From Picocystis sp. L7 (lineage: Eukaryota; Chlorophyta; Picocystophyceae; Picocystales; Picocystaceae): 64,000 nucleotides of DNA. Of this stretch, positions 1 through 9,082 are shown one piece after another. Under the pieces are notes generated by a model that had not been told where the DNA came from, made no database searches, and worked only from the letters and a program-made list of their open reading frames with translations. The stretch is taken from positions 310,001 through 374,000 of the forward strand of contig QXJR01000011.1 in the NCBI GenBank assembly GCA_020975725.1, read 5' to 3'. Both the position numbers and the translations under genes were made by a program. Within the stretch, counting starts at the first letter, position 1. Each line of letters begins with the position of its first letter.

Positions 1-2348
1 GGTGGGTCCGAAGGAACCATCCCAACCCATACGCACCCCAACCACCGCGGTGCCCTCCATTGACCGTCGACCCATGGACCAACACGTGGACGATGCATGA
101 CCACGCTACCCAAGTACCATGCGGACGTGATGCGAACGCCGATCTAGCCATCACCTAGGTCGAACGCGACGCAACTCGTTTGCACGACAAAATCGACTCC
201 TCTCGCTAAAGCTAACGATGAGAAAGACATGTCGCCGATCCAAGAGGAGGTGTGAATTGCCACGTCTCGTAAAGTGGTGCGCAACGTGTCTCACACCCAT
301 CGGAGGATTCGACGTGATCGAGGGATGTTGTCGCGCCCCTGAACCTTGGCGTGGGCCTGTCGATCACCAAGGCTAAGCGGATCGTTGTTCTACCGTGGGC
401 CGCGCCGTGTCCCTAGAAGCAACCTGAAGCAATGGCGAGGGTTCCAAACCCATTGGAAGATTTGCCTACCCCTCAATAACCAAGGGTGCTTGTGACAACT
501 TGATTCGACCTTGATGTTCAGTTGATCTTGGCCTTGAAGGCCATGAGCCGCCTGGCGAGCTCCTCTTGTTTTAGAAGGCACCCTCCACATGGGTGAACTT
601 CAAGGACAGGGATAGTGCGTTTAATAATGCATGCAAACGGCCGAGGACATCCTCTCTTGACTTCAAGTGTCTTTGAAGGTTCAAATGTCATGCACATGGA
701 TAGACGCTTTCGGCTTGCTTTGGTCGTTGAAGAGATCCAACCTTGTCAACAAATTGTATCACATGCCAAAGTCGTTCTCAAAACATTGCCCTTTCACTTG
801 ACATAGCCAACCGTCAGAAGCAACGCTCTTTGGTCCCCAACAAATGTCTCGAGGCATCGTACGGATGGGTACATCGAGAGCAAAAGAACGCATGGAAAAG
901 AGCTTTCCATAATTATGATGGGCGTGTTGAACAAGGGCAAAGAACTCGCTTGAGAATCACGCTTGCAACAAGACCACTCCTACATGAGGGCAATACCACA
1001 CTTTAGATGCTTAAAACAATCTAAATACATGCTACAATACTAGGATGAGCCTAGACTACGCCTTAAGCAAGGTGGAAAAACGGCATACTGTAGGCGCTTG
1101 TGCTTTTTTTCAAACATTCTCAAAGTAAACATTTGTTCACTATCTACTCGTGCAACCGAATGGTGCAATTCCTTGTACCAACGAAGTGTAATCACATTGA
1201 GGTATGGACAATGGTCGCCTTTGTTGACCAACTTCAACGAGGGGACTATGCAATTCATTATGTTGCTCGAAACACTACATGTTGGTTGAACGTACAAATT
1301 TGCCTTGAGCTAGGGTTGGTTGAATACGTTGTTTCCACCATGTTTCCGTTGCTTGGATCTTGTCCACGACTTGGGATACGCTTCTTAGTCGCAAGTATGT
1401 GAGTACCCAATTTAGTCCGGGCCCTTTGTTTTGTCAAGCTCGCACACGGAGGCAATTATTTCTTCCCTCCTTGCTTCAACGTTGGACAACGTTGTATTCA
1501 AGAACAAAGATCAACCAAACTATCAAGTGAACTTTGTGTGTCTCCAATGCTTCTTCACGGATTTAGCTCCTTCCAGCCGTCAATTTGCTTGTGATTGCGA
1601 GTTGTGTCATGGTCTTGCAACAAAGGTTGCATTGAACAAAAGATTGTGATCATGTCCAAGACTAAACTCATGAATGCGCTAGTTTGAAACCCCAAAGGAA
1701 TGTTGCGAAGGTATCACAAGGTAGGCACTTGCCGGAAAAGTTGGTCATCATACTCGCCAACAAACGCCGTAGCAGTGATTGGGATATGCACATGCGCTTG
1801 TGACGACATCATTGGCTCCAAGAATGACGAGTCTTACAACTGCTTGCGCACTAGGAAGCTCTAGGGAGAGATGCATATCTCTACAATGATTGCGGGTACG
1901 ATTGTTGATGGCGTTTCAAAAGGCTTTGCTCTATGCATCCTTTCAGATATAGCAATCACAAGCATGCCTTCCAAGAACACCATTGCACCACAGCATCTTT
2001 CACAATGTCATATGGGCGGTGTCACACCTACTTTTCTATTGCATGGAAAATTAGTCATGTTCGCTTTGGAATCCGCCGTCCTCGCAATGCCAACGTTCAC
2101 CGCTTTCGCTAGCAAACTACAATGCGCGACGCACACGACAAGTCAAGCTTTGGCATAGGGAAAGCAAAGCCTCACTTGAGCGAATTCGAGTTTCGTGCTT
2201 CGAATGCGAGGCGCTTGCAAGTGTTTCAAGTGGTTCTTGTGTCTGCAACTGGGAACAACACTCGTCTGAAACAACTTTCGGCTGCTCACTCGCCAGCTCC
2301 CGTCTTTATGCGAAGACGCTTCACTCACGATAGTTCTCGGGTTCTACA
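1..2348. other. Gene-free stretch, no recognisable feature
   Basis: I found no reading frame in this 2.3 kb that resembles a known family or has natural-looking protein composition; the open frames are short (at most about 100 codons) and on both strands. The first 450 bases are more GC-rich than the rest. It may hold decayed repeats, but I recognise no terminal repeats, tRNA or rRNA. Confidence 0.5.
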
Positions 2349-3350
2349 ATGATGGAAGTTGCACGCATTGCGTCGTTGTCTCAGTTCGCCACACAAATTG
2401 TTCAAGCGCTTGGGGACGACGCGACGATCGTCACACGGACTCACGAGTGCTCCAAAGCTGGTTCCGTTTCGCCGAGTGTGTGCACTTCTCCTCTGTGGCT
2501 CGACGAGCAAGGCATCATTTCACAAAGAGATCGTCTGGTGGCGGAGAAAAGCTGCCAAGCGTTGATTCGAGAATCGTATTTTGCCAGACATTCGTCCTTG
2601 TTTCTACAGTTTTACATGTCCAAGCACTGGGTGGACCTGAGCGAACTCCTAAAGTCCCAACCAGACATCATCCTATCTCACTGTCGATCTTTCGAGCCAG
2701 GTTTGTCCCAAGCAGAGCACCAGAAACTTTTGGATGAACTGTTTGGCCGACCTGTGTACTTTCTTGATACGGCCTTCCAAACTATTGAAGAATGGATGGA
2801 GTGCACAAGGAAAATCTCCCATGTTCTCAGAAAGGACAAAACTGGGGAGGAACTGATCAACACATGGAGGAGGCAGCTAGACTGTGTGGCCTCTTTGGCA
2901 TCAGGAAGAAGGCAAAAGAATGTGGCTTGCCTAATATCTATACATCCTTGTGCAGCGGTAGATAGTTACATATCTGGTATTGTTCGGCATGCTGGAGGGG
3001 TAGATATATGTGCCTCTGAGTGTAGAGAAGAAGAGTGCTTTACCATGTCAGAGCTGATGGAGAAAGAGCCCGAAATTGTCATAATCTACATGGAAGGTTT
3101 CAATCTACAGGAAGTGAAACATCAGCTTCAATGTTGTTCACACATGCTTAAGGGGCTGAATATTTGGAAAGTGGACATTGCAGTGCTTGATGCAAAGACC
3201 ATTTGCTCCTCAATAGAAGGGCGCATTGTGCGACTTGCGGAGGTCATGCTGGAAATCATGCACTCCGAAGCACAGCCTTTCGGGCACCATGGATCTCTGT
3301 GGGAATGGTTGCACACCTCAAAAGGGAATCGCCAGTACACTTCTGGATAG
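2349..3350 (+). CDS. BtuF/TroA-like cobalamin-type binding protein, 333 aa
   Basis: A single open frame with two adjacent ATGs at the start. The N-terminus (RIASLSQFATQIVQALG, then THEC around residue 31) matches the opening of bacterial substrate-binding proteins of the BtuF class, whose typical form is RIVSLLPSATEIV followed by a THECD motif. A second lobe near residues 190-270 has the family pattern of an AGG-type turn (HAGGVDIC) followed by a segment of the form EPEIVII. Two alpha/beta lobes and about 300 residues are usual. I see no signal peptide, lipobox or membrane helix, so a soluble intracellular protein is likely, unlike bacterial periplasmic BtuF. It may bind a corrinoid, but the ligand is unproven. 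It converges on the phosphatidylserine synthase gene, with 53 bases between the two stops. The family points to a bacterial or plastid origin. Confidence 0.75.
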   Translation: MMEVARIASLSQFATQIVQALGDDATIVTRTHECSKAGSVSPSVCTSPLWLDEQGIISQRDRLVAEKSCQALIRESYFARHSSLFLQFYMSKHWVDLSELLKSQPDIILSHCRSFEPGLSQAEHQKLLDELFGRPVYFLDTAFQTIEEWMECTRKISHVLRKDKTGEELINTWRRQLDCVASLASGRRQKNVACLISIHPCAAVDSYISGIVRHAGGVDICASECREEECFTMSELMEKEPEIVIIYMEGFNLQEVKHQLQCCSHMLKGLNIWKVDIAVLDAKTICSSIEGRIVRLAEVMLEIMHSEAQPFGHHGSLWEWLHTSKGNRQYTSG

Positions 3351-3403
3351 TCATTCAATAGGTTGCATAGTGGATTCCTGTAACATTCACAGTTAAAAGA
3401 GCC

Positions 3404-4781
3404 TCACATACTCTTCACTTTTGGCTTGGCCTGTGCCCACTTGTCCTGGAAATACCATACAATCCAGTAAATTCCAAGGGCGATTCCAGACAAAGTCCAG
3501 GCCCAAAAGACAATTGGCGGCGCAGGCTTCGGAAAGAGCCCCCTACCGAACTTGTAGCAAACAAGTGTTTCCGCAAACAGGATACCAGAGGAAAGCCATG
3601 CGAATGAACCCAGCTTTTCCAACCCTGCTTCGTCATCTCTGTCCAAAAATTCATGATAATCACGTACAGATGGAACTGCCATGGCGAAAAGCAGCACTAG
3701 CCTAGCACTGTTCAAGTAGCACGATGGTGGTTCGATCCACAGCTCGTATTTCAAGAAGAAAGAATTGAGCGCAAACGCGAGGTCAAACAATATCAGCACC
3801 GCGCAGTAGATAAACCGCCTAGGGGATGATGTCAATCCCCACATGTACCTTTCGAAAGATGCAGGAGTGAACTGGAAGAGGGCACGTTTGGCTTTGTCAT
3901 ATACTCCAGGAGTAGCACTCATTCCTCTCCAGTTGTACTTTTTTGTTGCAAAGTATTTCACTGCCTGCATTCCAAGGATGATCCCAAGATTATTGCAGAG
4001 AAGAACATCAAGCACCCATGAATCCCACCAGCACTCTGCAAAATTAGGAAGCATGTGCTTGAAAGTAAGCTCTGAAAGCTCAAACAAGATTGACATGGTC
4101 CAGAGCATAGCATAGTCCCGATAGATCAAAGCCCTCCCAAACCATCCTAGGCTATGCGCAAGGACGAAGGGGTCAAGGATCGTGGAGAGTATTCCATGAA
4201 ATTTGTTATCTTTCTCCGGCATATATATCCTGCAGTCCTCTGCATAGTTTCGTTCATTCGGCTCAACCCCCAAGTCTGGACTGAGATGCTTCATGAACTG
4301 CCTGGCATCATAAACAGTTTGAAAAGCAAGAAATACCAGGAACCCAAGGTACAGGACCATCAACCCATGAACAAAGCGCCACACAGCTGGGTGTGGTCGG
4401 ATCATTTTCGCCTTTGGGCCTTGCACTGTGGAATACAGAAGAAAAGCACAACACGCACCCAGTATACCATTTTTGTAATTACTGTACCTGAGTTCTCCTA
4501 ATTTTTCTATCGTGTGTGGGATTTCTTGCTCGACCAACGCACCACTGTAGTAAATCAAAATGGCGAATCCTGAATTGGAGACGACAGGACCAGCAGTCAA
4601 TTTCTCTGTCCTCCCACAGCTCGAGCGGTCTCCCATCGCTTCGCTGGCCAATTCATGTCGGTATCTTACCTATGCACAGAAAGATCATAGTTCTTGGTTT
4701 GTAAAAGACACTCGTCCACGGATCAATGGGTTCCAGTCGCTCATAATCGTCGACGCTCCTTGCCCTTCTCAAGTTGTACAT
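3404..4781 (-). CDS. PSS1: Phosphatidylserine synthase, base-exchange type, 2 exons, 425 aa
   Basis: Exons are complement(4670..4781) and complement(3404..4569), with a 100-base intron (donor GTAAGA, acceptor TTCAG). Exon 1 begins MYNLRRARSVDDYERLEP and contains DPWTSVFYKPRT, the signature just before membrane helix 1 in plant and animal PSS1-type enzymes; the join completes that helix (FLCIG plus FAILIYYSG). Further landmarks are IRPHPAVWRFVHG near residue 90, the segment from HGILSTILDPF to the histidine-rich catalytic region, ELTFKHMLPNFAECWWDSW, and several hydrophobic helices to the end. The family swaps the head group of existing phospholipids for serine at the ER. An ATG at 4636 is open into exon 2 but lies in the intron and would give a protein without the conserved N-terminus. 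It is divergent from REV7, with 422 bases between start codons. Confidence 0.88.
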
Positions 4782-5203
4782 CTTTCTCGTCCCTTCCTTT
4801 CGCATCCAGTTCATGTCCACCGCTTGCAGGCACGTGGATTGCTTCGATGCGATCCAAGTCCCCTTTTTTCACCAAGCGAGGTTCGGATTCGCAATCCGGT
4901 GCACAGTGTTTTCTCTGGACCGCCTGGACCTAGTGTTCCTCTTGCCGACACCTTTCGTCGATCAACTCCAGACGTCGAAGGACCGTCAAAGGATAGCGAT
5001 CCTTTCGGTGCTTGAACAGTCCATCCCTACCCCCGTCTGGAAAGGAGACCCCTTTCGTTACACGAAGGAAGACCGTGTGGACTGCCATCCTCGATCGATT
5101 GGCTTCCTTTCCAGGTCAAGGTGCTCCAACAGATGCCATCCATCTTCCCTGGAAAGGTACCTCGTGTGGCATCTGGGAGTGGACGTGGCGGCCCAACCAC
5201 GAC
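4782..5203. promoter_or_regulatory. Shared intergenic region between divergent PSS1 and REV7
   Basis: These 422 bases separate the start codons of two divergent genes, so both promoters should lie here. I see no clear TATA box or other named element. The frame upstream of the REV7 ATG is open for about 64 codons but has no ATG, so I read it as leader. Confidence 0.5.
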
Positions 5204-5803
5204 ATGGCGGCATCCACTGGTGGGGAACTCGCAGGACGCGCATTGCGAGAATTCTTGGAAGCTGCAGTGCACCAGCTGCTGCATGTGAGAGGGCTCTATC
5301 CCGACGCGATGTTTGAAAGGACCAGGATATATGGGATCCCGGTGAAGAGGTCCCGACACCCCGACGTCAACGCATACGTAGAGACCTCCGTCTACAGCCT
5401 CCAGGAACTCATCGATAGAGGAGCCATCCAGAAGCTGGCAGTCATCATCCTCGATGGAAACGATCGACCGGTCGAACGACACGTGTTCTCCTTCAGCCTT
5501 GGAAACAAAGAAATCACAACGACGCGAGACGTGGACGACGTCGAACAAGCTTTCAAAGCTTTCCTTCTAAAGATAAACGCATTAGGACCTATGGAATGCG
5601 AGGCACAGGATGGATGGACCTTTGAATTGGTGCTGTACTCCAGCGAAAGGGACTACCCGGGCATCAAACAATGGGTGGAAGAAGATGTCCAAGAGGGAAG
5701 GATAGAAATAAAGCGACCAGTCATCACACCTATCAAGACCATGCACCATGGCACAATGTTTCTTCAGGCCTTCTCTGAGCAGAGATCTGCACCATTGGAG
5801 TAG
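5204..5803 (+). CDS. REV7: REV7/MAD2L2-like HORMA-domain protein, 199 aa
   Basis: Starts at the first ATG of the open frame (context ACGACATGG). The HORMA domain begins at once: LREFLEAAVHQLLHVRGLYP, then HPDVNAYVETSVYSLQEL and KLAVIILDGNDRPVERHVF, which parallel human MAD2L2 in order and spacing. The length is close to the 211 residues of the human protein. REV7 is the non-catalytic subunit of DNA polymerase zeta and joins REV3 and REV1 in translesion synthesis; its HORMA fold closes a safety-belt loop over partner peptides. The C-terminal part (RPVITPIKTMHHG) corresponds to that seat-belt region. The gene converges on CSP41a with only 35 bases between coding ends, so the 3' UTRs probably overlap. 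Confidence 0.88.
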   Translation: MAASTGGELAGRALREFLEAAVHQLLHVRGLYPDAMFERTRIYGIPVKRSRHPDVNAYVETSVYSLQELIDRGAIQKLAVIILDGNDRPVERHVFSFSLGNKEITTTRDVDDVEQAFKAFLLKINALGPMECEAQDGWTFELVLYSSERDYPGIKQWVEEDVQEGRIEIKRPVITPIKTMHHGTMFLQAFSEQRSAPLE

Positions 5804-5838
5804 GGACATCCACTGGTTGAGTTACAAAGCACACGTAG

Positions 5839-6954
5839 TCACACGGACACCGGCACTTTGTTAGCACTTGTCAAGATTTCATCATCGACGCTAAAATCGA
5901 TATCTTTCTCCAGTCTACCACTCGATTTGTAGTCAGCAATGATTTCTTCAAGATCACTCATCAAACGGTGAGATGATGTCCAACCCAACTCTTCCTTTGC
6001 TTTCTCGGGAGAGGCAAAGAAGTGACTGGTTCGCATGGGGAAGCCAACATCCTTCTTTGGATCAAACGCTTTCGGATCATACAAGACAACTTTGACGTCT
6101 TTGCCAGCCACCTTTCCGCACATGTTGGCAATGCCTGCAAGCGAAACGTATCTGTCTGAGCAGAGATTGAATGCCTTTCCGATCGCGTTTTCATTTCCAA
6201 TGACCATGCTCATCATTGAGGCTACATCTTCCACGTGGGTCAGACTGGTCATTTGGATTCCGGGAGCAGGGATGGGGACTGGCCTGTCCCTCAAGATTCT
6301 ATCCAGATAGAAGTCGAGATACGCCCCTTTTGCTGTGTACTTGCCGTAGATGTACAAGGGTCGAAAGATGGTGTAAGGTGCACCACTTTCGGCGAGGTAT
6401 TCCTCCACTCCATAGTGCCCTGCAGAAGACTTGCGCTCTGAATCTTCAACTGCACAAGGTTCAATGTTATCAGGCTTGTACATTCCAGCGCTGCTTACGA
6501 ACACGAAGTTCTTCACGCTCCCCTGGAATGCGTCGATCAAAGGTTTGCAGGTGTCTAGGTCCTTCCCGTTGTTGTCGTAGACAACATCGAACTTCCCAGC
6601 CAGTCCTCCGATGACATCTGCGTCGGCCGGGCTTCCCCAGAGAATCTCTACACCCTCCTCTGCGAGTTTGTCGTATTGATCATATGGTGCTTTAGCAGTC
6701 ACTTTGGCCATGTCTCCATCGTTCAAGATCGTTACTTTGTGACCTTCGCTCCCAAGTTTCCTGGCCAAGTACAGGCCAATGAAAGCATGTCCTCCACCCT
6801 TGGTATTAGCAATGAGGACGTTTTCGTTCCGCACCACCAGACTTGCCAGCCTGCCACCACGTTGCTTGTTGGCGCTCCTGCGAGCCTTGACGACCGACGT
6901 CTTGTTCAATCGTTTCCCGAAGAACTTCGAATCCATTGCGACCTGTCCGCGCAT
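5839..6954 (-). CDS. CSP41A: CSP41a-like chloroplast stem-loop RNA-binding protein, 371 aa
   Basis: An atypical short-chain dehydrogenase/epimerase. After a basic N-terminus of about 45 residues (probable plastid transit peptide) comes VLIANTKGGGHAFIGLYLA, the modified dinucleotide-binding loop, then FDVVYDNNGKDLDTCKPL, FVFVSSAGMYKPD and FRPLYIYG. The typical YxxxK of epimerases is replaced by HYGVEEYL, as in plant CSP41a. In plants CSP41a/b bind and cleave stem-loop RNAs and stabilise plastid transcripts. I start at the first ATG of the frame (6954); the next in-frame ATG is six codons on. CSP41a is preferred over CSP41b because of the GGGHAFIG loop and the NNGKDLDT segment. Confidence 0.86.
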   Translation of the reverse strand: MRGQVAMDSKFFGKRLNKTSVVKARRSANKQRGGRLASLVVRNENVLIANTKGGGHAFIGLYLARKLGSEGHKVTILNDGDMAKVTAKAPYDQYDKLAEEGVEILWGSPADADVIGGLAGKFDVVYDNNGKDLDTCKPLIDAFQGSVKNFVFVSSAGMYKPDNIEPCAVEDSERKSSAGHYGVEEYLAESGAPYTIFRPLYIYGKYTAKGAYLDFYLDRILRDRPVPIPAPGIQMTSLTHVEDVASMMSMVIGNENAIGKAFNLCSDRYVSLAGIANMCGKVAGKDVKVVLYDPKAFDPKKDVGFPMRTSHFFASPEKAKEELGWTSSHRLMSDLEEIIADYKSSGRLEKDIDFSVDDEILTSANKVPVSV

Positions 6955-8199
6955 GGTGTTCGTTCTGGACCGCAACCTCTCGACGATAAGGTTCGTACGG
7001 AACGGTTGGGGGGATCAATCTGGGGGATGGATCAACCGGACTGGTACCTAGACCACACTCATCGGCAATCCCCAATCAAAGCACGTGCCAACCATCGCAC
7101 GGGGTACGCAAGGAGCGCCGCTATCCTGCCCAATTCACACTCCCAAACAAGCATTCGAACTTGGTCGTGCGCTGCCCGCTTCCATCAGATGCACAACGAA
7201 AGACGAACATGACAGTTCTTTGTATCACTCCATACAAAGATGCAAAACACACCTCGAGAATAAAGTGCGAAACTAACATCTGCATATCACATCCATCCGC
7301 AATCGCTTCATTGTGTAGCATCCAAGGGAGTTCTCTTGGGTTCCATATAAAGAATTTCTTGCCCGTGAACGTACTATTTTCGTACATCGTTCCTTAGAAG
7401 GGTTGGTAACACAACGAAGCATGAATACCCTACGAAAGCTTGACCATTCACACACACCATAGGTATTACGATAGTGTAGGGCAATCCATGCACAATACCC
7501 ACCAACGTAGCAATGCTCACATAGAAAATGCTATTTGCTTCCTCAATCCGTTTTGAACGGTTGCGTGAGACTATTAACATTGATACAATTTGATTATTAT
7601 TATTTTTTAGGGTTAAGCATACGAAGAAGTGTCCTTAACTTTAATGCTCTATACAATGAGAAAAACGCATTGAAGTTGCGACCAACAAGTCCAAATTATC
7701 AACGTAGCTTTTTGTGGTGAAAAACAAACCCCAATACTCGAGACAAGATCCCCGTGCTCCAATTCGGAAAGCACACGGAAACAAACCAACAAAATTTTAG
7801 ATAACCCAGAGTAATCCGAGATAAACAAGTACGAGAAATCCTTCTGCATCTTTTCGTCACAATATACACAACCTTAGTATCCGAGCAACAACAACAACCG
7901 TTTAGGATAAACTTCTGAGTAAAGCATGGAAACGCTAGATACTTTGAAACGCTCAACGCAGAATTCCATCCACGCACCTTGCTTGATTCCAATCCGAGCA
8001 AACCAATAGTACAAATCCTTGCAAAAACTCTGCCATTAGCATGACATTGAACGAAGCACGGTTCACACGTGTCAATAGCCTCTGCCTCATCCTCGATCAA
8101 TTCCTTGATGGTAACTTACCCTTCAGCAAAACATCGATAGGTATCAACTCCTACAAAACCAAAAAACGAGAAGGGCCGTTCTTCCTGATTCCGGCCTAT
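6955..8199. other. AT-rich intergenic DNA, left flank of the tandem duplication
   Basis: No supported gene. The first few hundred bases must hold the CSP41a promoter. The rest is AT-rich with short, unpersuasive frames. The left breakpoint of the duplication lies at its end, at 8200, where composition changes abruptly to GC-rich. Confidence 0.5.
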
Positions 8200-8217
8200 T
8201 TGCATCCCACGAGGAGG

Positions 8218-9048
8218 ATGGCGTGGAGCGAGCTTTCGCTGGGACGATCGAGCGCAGCGAAATGGACGCCCACGCGCCTCCGCCGGCCTGGGATCTCATG
8301 TCCTTCGGGATGGAAGAAGCGAGTCCGAAGGTGTCGACACCATCGTGGACGGATCCAAGCCCAACGCTCGTCCTCTGGTTCGGAACGGCACGAGACCTTC
8401 CGGAGCCGTGTCAAGCAATCCGACAAGAAGGCGGCCCAAGAGTTCGAGACCATGATGATTCTCTGGGATCAGGTGTTTGAAAGCACCTGCGAAGACGAAT
8501 CCGTGGTCCACACCATCCAGGACGTGGCGCGACAAGGGTACGAACACATGGGTCGCGGGTGCGTCCTCGCACGCGTCCACGTCCAAACGACGTCGAATGG
8601 GTTCGGAAAAGGAGGAGGAAAGCTCCAACTGGGCGCCGAAAACGGCGTCCGAAAAGTCACCAACACCAATGTGGAACGGACGGAGATCAAATACATGCCT
8701 GCAGCCATCTTCCACAGTTCCCATGCTCAAGATGCATCGCAAGCTACCCGCAAGGCGCCAGCCATCCCGGTGCCCACCGAGAAGGAGATGAACGCCCTGT
8801 TGCGTGCCGCTGGGGACAAGTCCACGATCGTGGACCTTATTGGTGCACCGTCCCCACACCAAGTGGCGGCGCAGACCGTGGTGGATTTGAACGTCTCCGA
8901 CCAGATGGGCGGGCCCTATCAACCCGACCAAGGGGAGCTGGTTCTCTTCCTGGCCATGAATTTCCAGGGACTCAACATCGTGGGGGCCGACGTTGTGGTA
9001 GAAAGTGCCCCGGGCACGTTGAAAACGAAGATGGACCTTGGCTTTTGA
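8218..9048 (+). CDS. Unidentified protein gene, copy A, probably 5'-truncated
   Basis: Copy A of the gene described at 13914-14744, differing in one codon I could find (Met instead of Val, near 8788). The duplication junction at 8200 falls at or inside the 5' part, and the sequence to its left is AT-rich intergenic DNA unlike the GC-rich upstream region of copy B, so this copy has probably lost its own promoter and perhaps its first exon. The convincing part is the last 200 codons, from the ATG at 8452. The frame upstream of it is rich in Arg, Ser and Trp and may be non-coding or belong to another frame before an intron. I do not recognise the family. It converges on VPS9 copy A with 34 bases between coding ends. 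Confidence 0.45.
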   Translation: MAWSELSLGRSSAAKWTPTRLRRPGISCPSGWKKRVRRCRHHRGRIQAQRSSSGSERHETFRSRVKQSDKKAAQEFETMMILWDQVFESTCEDESVVHTIQDVARQGYEHMGRGCVLARVHVQTTSNGFGKGGGKLQLGAENGVRKVTNTNVERTEIKYMPAAIFHSSHAQDASQATRKAPAIPVPTEKEMNALLRAAGDKSTIVDLIGAPSPHQVAAQTVVDLNVSDQMGGPYQPDQGELVLFLAMNFQGLNIVGADVVVESAPGTLKTKMDLGF

Positions 9049-9082
9049 TCCCGCCAAATGGCACGGCCTGCACGCGTTGGCG

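Noticed and set aside
4636-4651. Start of phosphatidylserine synthase at 4636
   Set aside because: It lies inside a 100-base intron; the upstream exon carries the family signature.
7699-8100. Minus-strand frame of 133 codons left of the duplication
   Set aside because: No family resemblance and ordinary for AT-rich DNA of this length.
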